Shown: positions 18,397 to 35,232 of the stretch, piece after piece
Layout: each line of letters begins with the position of its first letter
How positions within the stretch are numbered: the first letter of the stretch is position 1
NCBI GenBank assembly: GCA_015039365.1
Contig: WION01000068.1
Location: 62,001 to 126,000, forward strand
Direction: 5' to 3'
DNA length: 64,000 bases
Source of the DNA: Amanita rubescens
Lineage: Eukaryota > Basidiomycota > Agaricomycetes > Agaricales > Amanitaceae
Notes under the pieces: model-generated
The model's database searches: none
The model's input: only the letters and a program-made list of their open reading frames with translations
Told to the model about the DNA's origin: nothing
Made by a program: the position numbers and the translations under genes

Positions 18397-20772
18397 TTAC
18401 ATCCCCATTGAGGAACATGTCAAGTCTGGGCGTTCGCCATTCAAGATTTTGTAGGGAGTTTGGTAATCGGAGAGAGAGCGCGTCCAGGTACGATTTTTTA
18501 TCCAGACGACATGCATAAGCGCTTCACCCCAGAGGTCCGCAGGTAAATGACACGTAAAAAGCATTGCTCGAGCTCGTTCAACCAGAGTGTGGTTAAGACG
18601 TTCTGCAACTCTGTTTTCCTGTGGTGTATCATGAACAGCGAGCTTGCTCTCGGTCCCTTGACCCTCTAGAAAAGTGAGAAATGCCTTGTTGAGGTATTCT
18701 CCCCCTCGATCGCTATGCAGGCACTTAATGGTGATATTAAGCTGGGTCTTTGTCCAGGCAGCAAACGACTTGTACGTGTTAAACGCGTCGGATTTGTTCC
18801 TGAGTAAGTAGACTGTCGTCCACCTACTCCAGTCGTCCGTAAAACTGATGTAGTACGTTCTGCCTCCTAGAGTTTCTTTTCGCACAGGACCCCAGAGATC
18901 TGAATGAATCTCATCACCAAATGCCGTTTTGTGCTCCCCTTCTTGTACCGTTGGTACTGACTTCACTTTAGGTTTTGCAAGTTCACAGTATGGACACTGT
19001 TTCTCGGTGAAATCAATGACTTCAAACCCATCAATAGTGCCCTTCTTCACAAGAAGTTTCAAGGTAGACGTGGCTATGTGTCCCATACATTCGTGTAACT
19101 CCATCAGGGTGAGTTTGTTACCCGTTCTGTTATTCGCCAATGCGACTGTTACTGATGGGGTATGTTCGGTCTTATAGACTCCATTGGTCTTCTCGATTAT
19201 GCCAATTACGGTCTTATCTTTGTCCATAACGACACATTGACCATTCCCAAATAATGTGTAATGCCCGGCATCATCCACTTTTCCAATAGAAACCAGTGGT
19301 ATTTTTGTCACCTCATCCCCATTCAGAACTGATATGACTATATCTCCCAAACCAGATGCCGTGAATAACTGTTTATTCGCCGCCGTAAGAGCTTTTGGCG
19401 CAATTTCTTTGAAGTTCAAGAATTCCTCTCGGCACGGAGACATATGGTGACTGGCTCCAGAATCATACAGATCCCAGATGCAATCGCCGCCGTTCGACAC
19501 AGAAGTAGTGAACGCATGGACCTTCTCGGGGATATGGACTCTGTCATCATCCATAATGCACGCTGTCAACCCTGACACGTTGTCAACAGGTCTGTTCTCA
19601 TCGATTTCAGATATAGCACCATAATCGTACAGATCATGTGCATCATCTGATAGCATGGGTTCATCGATTTCGCAGATACCATCATAATCATATAAGTCAT
19701 CTTCAATGATGGCCCACGTGCCAGAAACTTCCTCGATTGTAGCAGCGCCCATATTCGCTTGCTTTCCAGATGACTTGGAATCCTTGGAACTGGATGAAGA
19801 ACCACCATCCTTCTTTGGTTCGTTTTTACCCGAACCATCCTTGTCTTTATTGTCCTTTTTGTTAGGACAATTATTCCGCATATGTCCTTTACTCCCACAG
19901 TTCCAGCACTCCACTTTACCATACCGCCTTTTGTGTCTACCACCCTTGTCACCTCCTGGGCTAGCCCCTGGTTTCTCACTCAAAACTGTCGCCATAGCAG
20001 TAGCATCAGAAGTTTCCTTCTGCTTCCCGGAGGATTTGTTATTCGCCTTCTTGTAGGATTCTCGACGATCCCACTCTTCAAGAGCAAAACTCATCAATTC
20101 CTCGGCATCAGGATCACTTGACTTCGCGTCCAAAGTTGAAGATGTGTCGCTTGATGAAACCCCTTGACAGATATTCATCATTTTCATCTGAGCTGATAAT
20201 TGCACAATGAAAGTGGAGAGCTCGGAAGGTAGGAAATTGATTACAAGGGTCCTGTAGTCGTCCTCGCTGACCGTAATTCCTGCATTGACCAGCAGTTCAT
20301 ACTTCATCCTAATGCAGTCAAATTCAGAATGAAGATTGGCGCCTCTCTCGTAACGCATGGCCATAAACTCCGAGTGCAAGCTCGAACGCATGAGTATGCT
20401 TTTTCGCATAAACTCGATGACAATAGCTGACCACATTTCAGCTACAGTTGCTTTTTGCATGTACTTTGCAAAAATCGAGTCCGGGAGTTTCTGCGTCAGA
20501 AGATACATGGCCAAATCTTCCTTGTCCTGCCAGGTCTGCAATTTCTTGACCTGTTCGGTGGTAGGGTCCACGGTGCTATCCTCAGTCGTCACAGACGCCG
20601 AAGCTTTTGGTTTAGGGTTAGACCCATCAAACTGTGTGTAAACCTTCTTCTGGCGAACAGCGATTAAGAACCTAGATTGGAACATAACCCAGTTCGAGCC
20701 GTCTGACTCTAATTTCTCAACCGCATGTGAGAAATCCGACAGAGTCGAGTTGGTATTACCGGTAGTTGACAT
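18397..20772 (-). pseudogene. gag-pol: Copia-1 Gag, aspartic protease and integrase
   Basis: From ATG 20772 (MSTTGNTNS): a copia-type Gag, then zinc knuckle CWNCGSKGHMRNNC (near 19870-19910), protease motif DLYDSGASHHM (near 19440-19475), pre-integrase H...H...CPYC (near 18985-19110), and the integrase core with HSDLWGP, LHSDRGGEY and an E in ENRVAERLNH. This is the usual Ty1/copia order with integrase before RT. The frame is open over 790 codons but shifts out of phase at about 18410, so it is part of a dead copy. Confidence 0.9.
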
Positions 20773-20844
20773 TTTACAAGTTGTAGCTTTGATAACGTGC
20801 AAATGGTCGACTTTAAATTTTCTGTTAGAATTTGTTAAAGCCGG

Positions 20845-20855
20845 GGCCCATAACC
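20845..20855 (-). other. Copia-1 primer binding site, internal tRNA-iMet type
   Basis: On the minus strand the leader starts GGTTATGGGCCCCGG. GGTTATGGGCCC is complementary to the anticodon arm of initiator tRNA-Met (CAU in context). Drosophila copia uses this kind of internal half-tRNA primer rather than a 3' CCA end. Confidence 0.7.
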
Positions 20856-21133
20856 TATTGTAGTTTAGCTCAGTCAGATAGTGCAAATGACTATAATTCG
20901 ATAACTACCTATTGTAGTTTAGCTAAGATACATTTAGCATAATAGAAATGTAACGTAAAGGAGCCCACATACCTCAGTCAGATAGTGCAAACGACTGAGG
21001 TATGTGGCTTGCAAACGAGCCTATAACGAGCTATAAACTATACAGTTAATTAAATGATCGAAGATCGAGTCTTCCGATCGTGTTACCAAAAATAGCAATC
21101 ATGCCTCAGCACGCCCAAGACTCGCGTACAACA
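20855..21133 (-). repeat. Copia-1 5' LTR (approximate bounds)
   Basis: The end beside the primer site is set by GGTTATGGGCCC; the outer end is placed at a TGT (TGTTGTACGCGAG on the minus strand). Only one LTR is in the window, so the outer limit is uncertain. It contains a perfect 15-bp stem (20965-20979 with 20993-21007) with a 13-nt loop. Part of the stem and loop (CAGTCAGATAGTGCAAA) recurs near 20871-20887. Confidence 0.55.
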
Positions 21134-21523
21134 CCAAATAGTGACCAAAATAGACTGACCGGGATTGTCTATTTCAACATGCTCCTTGCTCCACCTGCCT
21201 GATCAGCCCCTATGGCCTATGCTCCTTAGAGTCCTTAACCATTGCATCTGAGTTATGCTGTTGGCTCAGGACTCCAGGCCCACCCTCTGGGATCATTGCC
21301 ATGGCTATCGCTTGCACTGAGTGTCTCTGTTAGAGCTATTGTGCAACCGCAGGGCTGTCTCAGCTCACAAACTCTGAACCCACCTGATTGCTTTATATTG
21401 TCCCTTTTGCACCAATTGTATGCCTCTGAAAAATTCTTGTTGTCAACTACTACTCCATATTGTTCTTGTCCACTCTGAGGAATGTAAGGCTCCTATTTGC
21501 GTAATCGTTTGAGCTAAATAGAC
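21134..21523. other. Flanking AT-rich DNA, nothing assigned
   Basis: Short frames only. The sequence may belong to the Helitron-type relic that follows, but I see no motif that proves it. Confidence 0.4.
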
Positions 21524-22489
21524 ATGTCTGACCCTGCAGTCATAGCGGACCTTTCACAAGAAGATTGTTATCATGTTCTCCCCAAGTTAAATCCGAGAAA
21601 CCCACAACCTTTTTTGGTGCTCTTCCTTCCACTGACTGCAGAAACAAGTTACAAACCTGAACTCATCTATCAGATTCTCCAGAACTCCACTGCCACTATT
21701 TTACATCAGCTTCTAACATTTGTGGCTGAAACACTCATGGGATGGCAGGGCCTCCTCAAAACATCTTTGTGATGAAAACGACTGCAATGACTATGAATGG
21801 GATGCAAGGTGTGTTAAAGGCAACAACCTTCAATCTTGAGATACATCGCATTTCCTTGACATTCCTACAGACTCTGAAATGAAGAAATTTTATTGTTTGT
21901 TTTGTGATGCTACATCTAATGAGAGTCTACGATCTGGCATCTGTGGCCTATGTGGCTGGAGGGGTTTATTGTGGCATATGAAATGAATGGTTCTCCTTAC
22001 AAGATATCCCTAACCGAGCTTGTTTAGTTCCGGGAACTGCTCATCCTGCTCATGATTTGTTCTATGGTCTTTTACTAGAGCTGTTGGGAATGGAACAAAG
22101 GCTGGATGGATTCTCCATGCAGCTGCATTGGCGATTTGAAGTATGGTGATCTGAACCTTCCACCTAGGAGGGCTTTGGCCAATAACCTTTGGATTGGGGG
22201 TGTTCCTGATGTTTTGAAATATCTCAGCTTTCCAGAACAATTTCTTATTGCTTTGGTCTACCCAAGAGCCTTCAAAGCATTTGAATGATCACTGCATAAG
22301 AAATGACAACCCTAGACTTCAGTGTGCGATGAGAGGCAATGTTTGCAGCTATGAGCTTGATGCACTGGGTACTGCAGAGATGGTCCTGGGTAATTTGATG
22401 CCATGTCATCCTGCTATTCTGGCATCTGTTATTCAAATCACATTGTTTGGCCAATGTCATTTTCCAGAAAATTAGATGCAAAACTATAT
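21524..22489 (+). pseudogene. Helitron-type DUF6570-like ORF relic, 5' part
   Basis: Frameshifted pieces resemble the cysteine-rich DUF6570 region found upstream of Helitron helicases in Agaricomycetes: CLFCDATSN...CGLCGW near 21895-21960, PPRRALANNLWIGGVP near 22160-22205, EQFLIALVYP near 22238-22265, RGNVCSYELDALGTAEMVLGNLMP near 22332-22400. A TAG at about 22472 and several frame changes show decay. Family recognition is from memory of these motifs, not a search. The frame continues at 28305 beyond Gypsy-B. Confidence 0.65.
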
Positions 22490-22748
22490 TGTAACGGTTG
22501 ATATTTCATTATCTTTTCTTTTTCTTTTCTTTTCTTTTTATTTACAAGAAGTTCCCACGCTTACATAAGGATTCCGCGGAACGACGGCGTGGGAGTAACG
22601 AGTCAGAGTATATATACTGAAGTCTACCTATGTATTCCTTAGCCTTACGATTGTTTCTGTCGTCCATAGACGCAATCTAGTCTCACTTTCCAGTCTTGCG
22701 TTCGACCTCGAGTGTCTTAGTGATTGTGTTTGGGATCACCTCCTAACA
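22490..22748 (+). repeat. Gypsy-B 5' LTR
   Basis: TGTAACGG...CCTAACA, 259 bp, identical to the 3' LTR. It has a CT-rich block near 22510-22540 and a TATA box (TATATATA) near 22610-22617. About 25-30 nt downstream, AGCCTTACGATT at 22641-22652 is the likely transcript start, because it is complementary to the primer site. Confidence 0.95.
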
Positions 22749-22749
22749 T

Positions 22750-22761
22750 AATCGTAAGGCT
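22750..22761 (+). other. Gypsy-B self-priming site
   Basis: AATCGTAAGGCT, one base after the LTR, is a perfect 12-nt complement of AGCCTTACGATT at 22641-22652, placed where the mRNA 5' end should be. In the Tf1/sushi group the 5' end of the mRNA folds back on such a site to prime minus-strand synthesis. There is no TGG-type tRNA site here. Confidence 0.8.
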
Positions 22762-23057
22762 CTTAACACTACCACACTCGTTTGTCCGTCGTTACCCACA
22801 ACGGACGTACAAATTATTCGACGGTCACTGTGCTTGATAGCACTAGTAGCCCACTTCAGATACACGTACCTCCTCACGCTGCATATCGCGCGTATCCACT
22901 ACCGCTTGATAAACCCGGACTCGAGGGTTAACGAGATAGAACAGGGACTGCTCTAAACTTAGAGTTGCAGACCTTGTAAAACTACGATTCGTTCAAGTTT
23001 GGGCGTACCTATTCGATCCATAGGAGAAGACGAACTAGAACCAAACGAACAGTATAA

Positions 23058-28040
<4,983 letters not shown>

Positions 28041-28045
<5 letters not shown>

Positions 28046-28299
28046 CGGTTGATATTTCATTATCTTTTCTTTTTCTTTTCTTTTCTTTTTATTTACAAGA
28101 AGTTCCCACGCTTACATAAGGATTCCGCGGAACGACGGCGTGGGAGTAACGAGTCAGAGTATATATACTGAAGTCTACCTATGTATTCCTTAGCCTTACG
28201 ATTGTTTCTGTCGTCCATAGACGCAATCTAGTCTCACTTTCCAGTCTTGCGTTCGACCTCGAGTGTCTTAGTGATTGTGTTTGGGATCACCTCCTAACA
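28041..28299 (+). repeat. Gypsy-B 3' LTR
   Basis: Identical to the 5' LTR; preceded by the purine-rich GAGGAGGGGGTGA. The target duplication TATAT follows. Confidence 0.95.
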
Positions 28300-28304
28300 T
28301 ATAT

Positions 28305-28473
28305 CTGGGAGGCTCTGGTGTGGCTAAAGGTGAATAATCATTTTACGGACACATCAACATTTCTTCTGAATGACTGGTCTCTCAGACTCTCTCTATCGGT
28401 TGATGATGTTCTCATGGAATTGTTGTCAATTGTGCAATATCTTGAAGATACAGATATTGTGCATGAAGCCTGA
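28305..28473 (+). pseudogene. Helitron-type DUF6570-like ORF relic, 3' part
   Basis: Reads WEALVWLKVNNHF...LLSIVQYLEDTDIVHEA and ends at TGA. When Gypsy-B and one TATAT are removed it is in phase with the end of the 21524-22489 relic (...MQNYI then WEALVWLK). So Gypsy-B landed within this already decayed frame. Confidence 0.65.
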
Positions 28474-28486
28474 TTGCACACTCACA

Positions 28487-29050
28487 AAAATGACAAGCAC
28501 TGTTTCTATGTCTCTTACAGAGTTCTCCACTGCCCTTGACAAGTTGGATCAGAGTGGATCTAACTGGGTAATGTTTCAGCATTATTTCCTTATTGCTATT
28601 TGTCAAAAGAAAGTTTTGGGACACTTTGATGGTTCAAGTGTTAAGCTGGCCTTCATTATCAAACCATATTAAGTAAGGCATCACAAACTTTTTTTGCTAA
28701 TTACATATATCAAAAGTAAAACCTTTAATAAATCTCCTGAACAACCCATTAAAATATTCAAAAGAATTCAAATCTTGAAGTGCATGGTTATCTTGAAGAA
28801 GTCTTCAAATATTATGAAAGAGAGAATGATAAATTGACTACCCTTTTGAAAGCTAATAAATAACTTAACGAAGGGGAGTGTTGAATTTATATTATATAAA
28901 TAATAACCATTAAGGAATATTATGTAAATCATCTAGATTATAAGTCTAGAATGGTCTCACCTGACCTACCTTAAAAAACCTCTAATTAGAGATGGATAGA
29001 GGCCTTGTCTCCATCTCTAATTGGAGGGTTTTTTTGAAGTAATAGGCTAC
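28487..29050 (+). pseudogene. Copia-type relic: gag start and 3' end, most of pol deleted
   Basis: 28490-28660 encodes a segment (LDQSGSNWVMFQHYFLIAICQKK) clearly like the N-terminus of Copia-1 Gag (LESDGSNWVMFQSRFLIAVRQKK). Degenerate sequence then leads to a purine-rich GAAGGGGAG and TGTTGAATTT at about 28880, typical of the start of a copia 3' LTR. A small inverted repeat (AAAACCTCTAATTAGAGATGG with a matching arm) lies at about 28974-29034. Confidence 0.6.
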
Positions 29051-29079
29051 CTCAGGTAATTGTTGACATAAAATAATTA

Positions 29080-29680
29080 TTTCTGAATTTTACAAGTCCA
29101 AGTCCATTTTCCCACACCCAGACATATTGCCATTTCTGGAAGGTGGGGGATGTATTTGTACATGTTTTTGAGATGGGAATGGTTCCAAATAAGGTAAGCA
29201 AGTTGGGATACCATATTTGGAAGTTATGAGGTTGTTTGTACATGTTTATGACACAAACAATGGATAATTTTCTTATTTGGAAAGAGATAGTTTCCAAGAT
29301 ATCCACTGATTGATGTTTCAGGGTGAAATTTCCTAAAAAGGAAATGATGATGATGTAATTTCAGGGTCAATCAGTTGTGTAGCCTTGGTCAGTGGCTTTC
29401 TAAATGTGGTTGTATGACAGCATTTGGTGCTGATTTCATTGAGATATTCACTGTTTGATTTTCAGGGTCAAATTTCTAAAAAAGGAAATTGATAATGTAT
29501 TGCCATTTTGGGAAATATCTGCTCACTGTTGGTGATGATGAGCAGAAAGAAATTGCAATATCTCCCTTAATACTGAATATCTTTGTGGCACTTTTTTTGG
29601 AACATATTCCTTATATGTATGTTTATGCACTCATCTGCTGTGTTAGAATGTAAAAAATGCTAGTGGTTTCTGTCAGAATG
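29080..29680. repeat. Dispersed AT-rich repeat D, copy 1
   Basis: Shares long stretches with 33825-34650, for example GTGTAGCCTTGGTCAGTGGC and CTTGCCATTTTGGGAAATAT-type segments. No coding capacity. Superfamily unknown. Confidence 0.7.
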
Positions 29681-29911
29681 CAACATGTCCAAGAGTTGGA
29701 GGTACCCTCTGAGCAAACCAAAAATGAGCTGCATGTCAGTTTTCACTTTGGGTGTCTTTTCTTTTTTGGAGCTTGTGGAAGCCTTGGACAAGCCTTCCAA
29801 TCATAATGAATGTGACTATAACAAGTATGTGAAAATCAGTGGCCATCTCCCAATTGTAGATCCAGATTTTTTCAAAGGAGGCTTTGCCTATCAAGTGAGT
29901 AAAAGGCAACA

Positions 29912-32661
29912 CTTTACCCTCCCCCACGTGTCCTTGTGGACTCCTTGTGGACTCCCGGACTCCTCAGGACTCCTCAGGACTCCCTGTAGACTCCTGATAA
30001 ATTGACATAAAATGCCAGGAGTGGACAAGGACTCCTTGTGGACTCCTTGTTCACTCCCTGTTCACTCCTCATTGACTGCAAAAAAAGCGAAAAATGCCAG
30101 GAGTCATCCCACAAGGAGTGGACCAGGAGTCCCTGTGGAGTCCTGCTCACTCCTGGTTCAAAGCAAAAAAGTAGCAAGTAAAAATTGCAAGGACTGGACA
30201 GGAGTCCCTGTGGAGTCCTGCTCACTCCCTGCTCATTTGTCATTACTGTAACAGCAACATAAATCTGTTGCACTACAATGCTGTGACATAACAGTGAATC
30301 TAAATAACTACAAACCATTTAAAAACATCATCTGCACCAATCAATACCACCACCATCACCACCACTATCATCATCACCATCCACCTGTGGCCCACTTGTT
30401 TCCTGCTCTGATTGTTTGTTGATGTAGTATGCAGGAACCAGTTAAAAACATATGGTGTAATCTACCATTACTACCATCTCTTATCTGTCCTGGGATAACA
30501 GGTGGCATTTTGTAACTCTTTGAACTGATTATCATACTTATCAATGCTGATGTGGTTGGGCAAGGCTAGATCAGCATTATCATCCTGATACCAGTGATGT
30601 AATCTGCCATTGCTACCGTCCCTTATCTGTCCAGAAATAGCTGCCAGCTTTCCATAATTCTTTCGGCCAATTGTCCAGAATTACCATAGTTATTATTCTG
30701 ATCATGACATGGTAGTGTTGTACACCAACTACTCAGGTAATACCATACTTGTGAGAATGTCAATTCTGGGCTACATTGTAAAATTTGCCAACCCTACTGT
30801 CCTTTAAATTGAATTACCAATTGGTACATATATCAGACTTGGGAATATTACAGGTTTTTTATTTATTTTAAGGCTTTATCTAGCCTTATCCAAATTCAGC
30901 CAAAATCCTGATGGCCAATCATCCTTTTCAGTATTTGCTCATAACCACCTAGTAAGGCATTCAATGTTCACATGCCTTTGTATTGAAGGCACACATGTAA
31001 CTGAGTCACATCTTCATGGAAACTTAATCCATCAGGATTCCTACTCATTCCCAGCCATTCCTATTGCATCCTATGTAAGTAGACTGACATCACCAGTACT
31101 TCACACTCATGTGCAATTTCATGCTGCTTTCCAAATTTCAGGTGGGCATGCATGTTGTTTGGCAATGTTTATACTTGCAATAAAAACCTGAAAATTCATA
31201 TGATCCAGGTCATATATGTAGGACTTATTGTAAAACCAAATAATCCCAAGCACTTGAAATATTTGCAAAAGACCTTTTCAGATGTGAGTGTGAGGAATTG
31301 TAAAGTCTGAAAATAATCTTGAAAATGTCCCATGTGATCAAGGACATGCAAAAATTATGATGCCAAACTAAATAAGCTAAAATGTGAATGCAAAAAGTCT
31401 GTTTGTCTTTTGGTTTTGCCACTCCATGTGTGACCACCTGCAAAGTCAATTTGGGAGGGGTGTCTGGTGATGATCAAGTTTGGTCAGTTTTAGGAAGTTG
31501 GGGTTGCTGGTTATGAGTGACTGGAAGTGCCACTGGAAGTCAGTTGCAGTGACTTGTGCAATGGTTCAGAGTAGCATCAGAAAACATGCCAATTGAAAAA
31601 TCTGACATCTGATGGTGTCTGATTCCTGATTACCTGACTGGTGCTGGGACACTTGGAGGGTATGGGATGCAAAGCAGCAAATCCAAGGCCCATTCTTCCT
31701 GATCATCTTTGTTATGTGCATGGTTTGTACATGGAAATTGCTGCCATCTTAAAGTTGTGTTACAAAACATCACAGGGCTCAGCTCTTATAAGATGGAGCT
31801 TCATTTCATTCAGCCTTGGAACTGGTTGTTTGATTGTCTGACAATCAGATGTCATCAGTTAATATCAGACAACAGACAACCAGTGTTCCAGCACAAGTCA
31901 GGCAATCAGAAAATCAGATCAGGTTCAAAAGACTGGTGTTCAAAACAGTACTTTGCAAGTATCTTGAGTTTGGCAGCATTTGGCACTGCAATTCTTGCAC
32001 AGATGTGATCACATGATTTTTTGGGATTTTTGAGAATTTTTTTGATTTTTTTGATTTTTTTCAAAGCTATGTTTGAAAATGTATTTTGCAAATATCTCAT
32101 GTTTGACTTTATTTGGCATTATGATTGTTGCATATTCTGAATCACAAAAGCTAGGCGCATCTTTTTTGTCACAGTCACATATTACATAATGTCACACTTC
32201 TATAAAAGGAAAATTTCGATTTTGTTATATTTTATCTTATCTTATCTAGGCCATCATATTACTTAAGCTGCTTATCATCTATCTATCTATCTAATCTTAT
32301 CTCCACTGCCCCCCCTTTTCCCGAGGGGGTGCTGGGGGATATGTGCCAGATGCCCCCTCCTTATATACCTGTGGGCCTGCGCACAGACCAACTGGTCATG
32401 TCACATGACCACATAAACAGGAATGAAACAAGGAGTCCTTACACTCCTTGTGGACTCCTCATACAGGGAGTCCAGAGGAGTCCCGGGAGTCTACTGGGAG
32501 TCTACCGGGAGTCCCAGCTCACTCCCGGTACATTTTGGCTGGGATGAGGGGTCTTCCAGGGAGGTGGGAGTCCCTCTGGAGTCCCGGGAATTCCCGGGAA
32601 TTCCCGGGAGTGAGCCAGGAGTCCTCAGGAGTCCACAAGGAACGCGTGGGGGAGGGTAAAG
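29912..32661. mobile_element. Inverted-repeat element of about 2.75 kb with subterminal GGAGTCC arrays
   Basis: The ends are inverted copies: 29912-29944 (CTTTACCCTCCCCCACG...) and 32628-32661, about 31 of 34 matching. Just inside each end lies a 200-330 bp array of GGAGTCC/GGACTCC words (29945-30240 and 32420-32627) in opposite orientation. The interior (30250-32410) has no convincing frame. Such subterminal arrays are typical transposase-binding regions of non-autonomous DNA transposons. I found no clear target duplication, so the outer bounds are tentative. Confidence 0.6.
32278..32299 (+). repeat. Short (CTAT)n microsatellite
   Basis: About four to five CTAT units inside the inverted-repeat element. 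Confidence 0.8.
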
Positions 32662-32776
32662 ACCTCGTAAAAGGCCTTGTATTGGCAACCACTAACCCCT
32701 GGACAAAGTTGCTGCATTGTTTTGAAGGAAGATAGCTAATGGATCACATTGTGGGGACTTGGGCTCCAATGGTGGA

Positions 32777-32962
32777 TCTGTTACAAATGTATGTTACATT
32801 AAGTCTTTTTCTCAGCCACAGCCACCATTCTCTCTTATTCTCTCTTTACCTATCTTTGCATATGCTTATTGTGTTCTCACAAATTCTACATGCATGTGAA
32901 ATAAGAGAGAACGGTGGCTGTGGCTGAGAAAAAGACTTAAGGTAACATACATTTGTAACAGA
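32777..32962. mobile_element. Foldback element, 62-bp arms
   Basis: The arms 32777-32838 and 32901-32962 are inverted copies with about 2 mismatches, separated by about 62 bp. Both outer ends read TCTGTTACAAATG. No protein and no clear target duplication. Likely a small foldback MITE. Confidence 0.75.
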
Positions 32963-32999
32963 TTTACTATATTTGTGTATATACATATACCTCATACTA

Positions 33000-33820
33000 T
33001 AAAAACCACACAAATATATGACTAGACCTCAGTCTAGTTTTAACAGTCAAACTGTTCTCTTACCATTTAAGATCCCCCAAGGAATTAACTGATAAAACCC
33101 TCATACACTTGAATGTTCTTAAGTGCTGGAACTCCCTTGAGGAACCTATGGCACCAGTTAAGCTTGATTTAGCTGTGAACAAACAAACATAACAAGATCT
33201 GGCTCCTCAAAGTTAGAGAAAGACATCTGTGAAAGCTGACGCTTCTTCTCCAGGTTGCAATGGAGATGGCCATCTGCTACTAGAAAAATGGCAGAAAAGA
33301 AAGAGAACAGCATAGATAGGGAAAGGAGGTATTGAAAGAAGTACTTGGAATATATGCTCTGGTTGCTGTCACTTGATGTCATAAATTCATCACATGGTCT
33401 GCTAGAGGTCTTGTACCCCTGGTTATTTGGCCATGTAGGTGAGATTTATAACACATGGGTGGCAGATTTACTCACTTGAATAACCAACAAAAAGGATCCT
33501 TTTTGATGTCTTTCCAAATATCAACTTCTTTAGGGATGATGCTAATGTTGTAATTGTTGTGATGTGATGCTTCCTCAGTGGCAAGGACTCTTGGGTTTGC
33601 CGTGGTAGTGACATTTATCAGCTTCTGAGTTTTTGGGTCTTGGTTCAAGACCATAATAGGGAAGCAAAGGGCATATTCTTTCCTTTCATCACCTGATCAG
33701 CCCATTCAAACCTCTATTTAGAAAGGGGGATGAGATTAGCCTCCCTTTCTAGTAAGAGGCAGTTTGGGGGCTAACATGCTTGGATGAATAATTCCATGAA
33801 ATAAATAGGTACTCTGCAAA
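33000..33820. other. AT-rich intergenic stretch without assigned features
   Basis: Only short frames in all phases. A small inverted pair, GAAAGGGGG/CCTCCCTTTC, lies near 33720-33750. Confidence 0.5.
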
Positions 33821-33824
33821 GTTT

Positions 33825-34650
33825 TACAAGTCCATTTTCCCACACACAGACCCCCTACCATTTTGGAAGGAGGTGAAGGTGTTTGTACATGGGAAAGTGA
33901 TCATAACTCAGGAACAAGGGATAATTGCCTTATTTGTTAGATTGCCAGTTTCCAAATAAGGTAAACAAGTCAGGATACAATTTTTGAAAGTTGTGGAGGT
34001 GTTTGTACATGTTATGGCACAACAATTGATAATTTTCTTTTTTGGAAAGATTGTCAAACTTCCAAATAAGACAGAAAATGGGTCATTCATGGTCAAATTT
34101 CCTAAAAAAGAAATGATTGTGTAATTTCAGGGTCAATCAATTGTGTAGCCTTGGTCAGTGGCTTTCTAAATGTGGTTGTATGACAGTGTTTGGTCTCATT
34201 TCATTGAGATATTTGCTGATTGATTTTCAGGGTCAAATTTCTAAAAAAGGAATTGATAATGTAATGTGTGCTTTAGGATCAAGTAGTGGGTTTCCAAAAA
34301 TGGAAGTAGTGCCCTTTAAACTTGCCATTTTGGGAAATATCTGCTCACTGTTGGTGGTGATGAGCAGCAAGAAATTGCAATATCTCCCTTAATATTGAAT
34401 ATTTTGTGGTGCTTTTTGGAACATATTCCTTATTTATATGTATATGCACTTATCTACCATGTTAGAATGTAAAAAAATGTGACTGGTTTCAACATGTCTT
34501 GCTCATTGTTGACAACAGTGAGGAGTAACAAATGACAATATCTCCATCAATACTAGTTATTTCTGTGGCGCTTTTCTTGGTATGTCCCCATTAGGCATAT
34601 AGGAAGGTATTTGGCATGTCAGAACGCAAATATTATGTACCAATCATGTC
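33825..34650. repeat. Dispersed AT-rich repeat D, copy 2
   Basis: Homologous to 29080-29680. Its right part (about 34497-34648) recurs at 44615-44775. Confidence 0.7.
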
Positions 34651-35232
34651 ACAAATAAAATTGGTGTGCTCACTGTCTGCCACAATGAGCAGCCATATCT
34701 CCACCAAAACAAGATCTTCCTGTGGCACTTTTCTGGATTTGTGATCACACAAAACAAAGATAAACATTGGGAGGGTCTCAATTGTTTTCAAACCCATGAT
34801 CATCTCCTCTATGAGACTACATAAGTTAGTAATCTACTATGTTTCATAGGTTTCCAAGCTTTCAATTATGTTCTCAAGCATTTGATTCTGCCTTCCATGT
34901 GTTCTTTATATGTCCAGGCTTGATGGTATTTGTGAAATCTACCAACCTATCTAAAGGATGGTAGGGTTGGTAGATTTCACAATATATTAGAATGATAAAA
35001 ACACAGTTCAATTACAGCCTGAAAAGAATTCAAGCAGACAACAGCAAAGAATATGTAAATAAAGACTTCATGACCTTCTGCTGTGATGAAGTGTCATTTG
35101 TAACCAGCAGCAGCTGCAACATCCTAAAACAAACCATTGCACTACACTGACCATCACCAGATATGGGACATGGGCCCTGAGTCAATGAGACCAAAGACAT
35201 GGATCGGGTAAAGGACGGAGACTATCACTTGC

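Larger units (their letters stand above)
16151..21133 (-). mobile_element. Copia-1, Ty1/copia retrotransposon truncated by HRE-1 and carrying a MITE
   Basis: Reading leftwards on the minus strand: 5' LTR (about 21133-20855), primer site, Gag, protease, integrase and RT, then HRE-1 cuts the element at 16150 before RNase H. The remainder, including the 3' LTR, must lie left of position 1. A frameshift, a TGA stop and a MITE in RT show that this is an old, inactive copy. Confidence 0.88.

Noticed and set aside
35183..35188. CAATGA as the target duplication of HRE-2
   Set aside because: Six bases only, the left end is truncated or undefined, and CCAATGACAA also starts both tandem units on the right; kept as a remark, not a claim.
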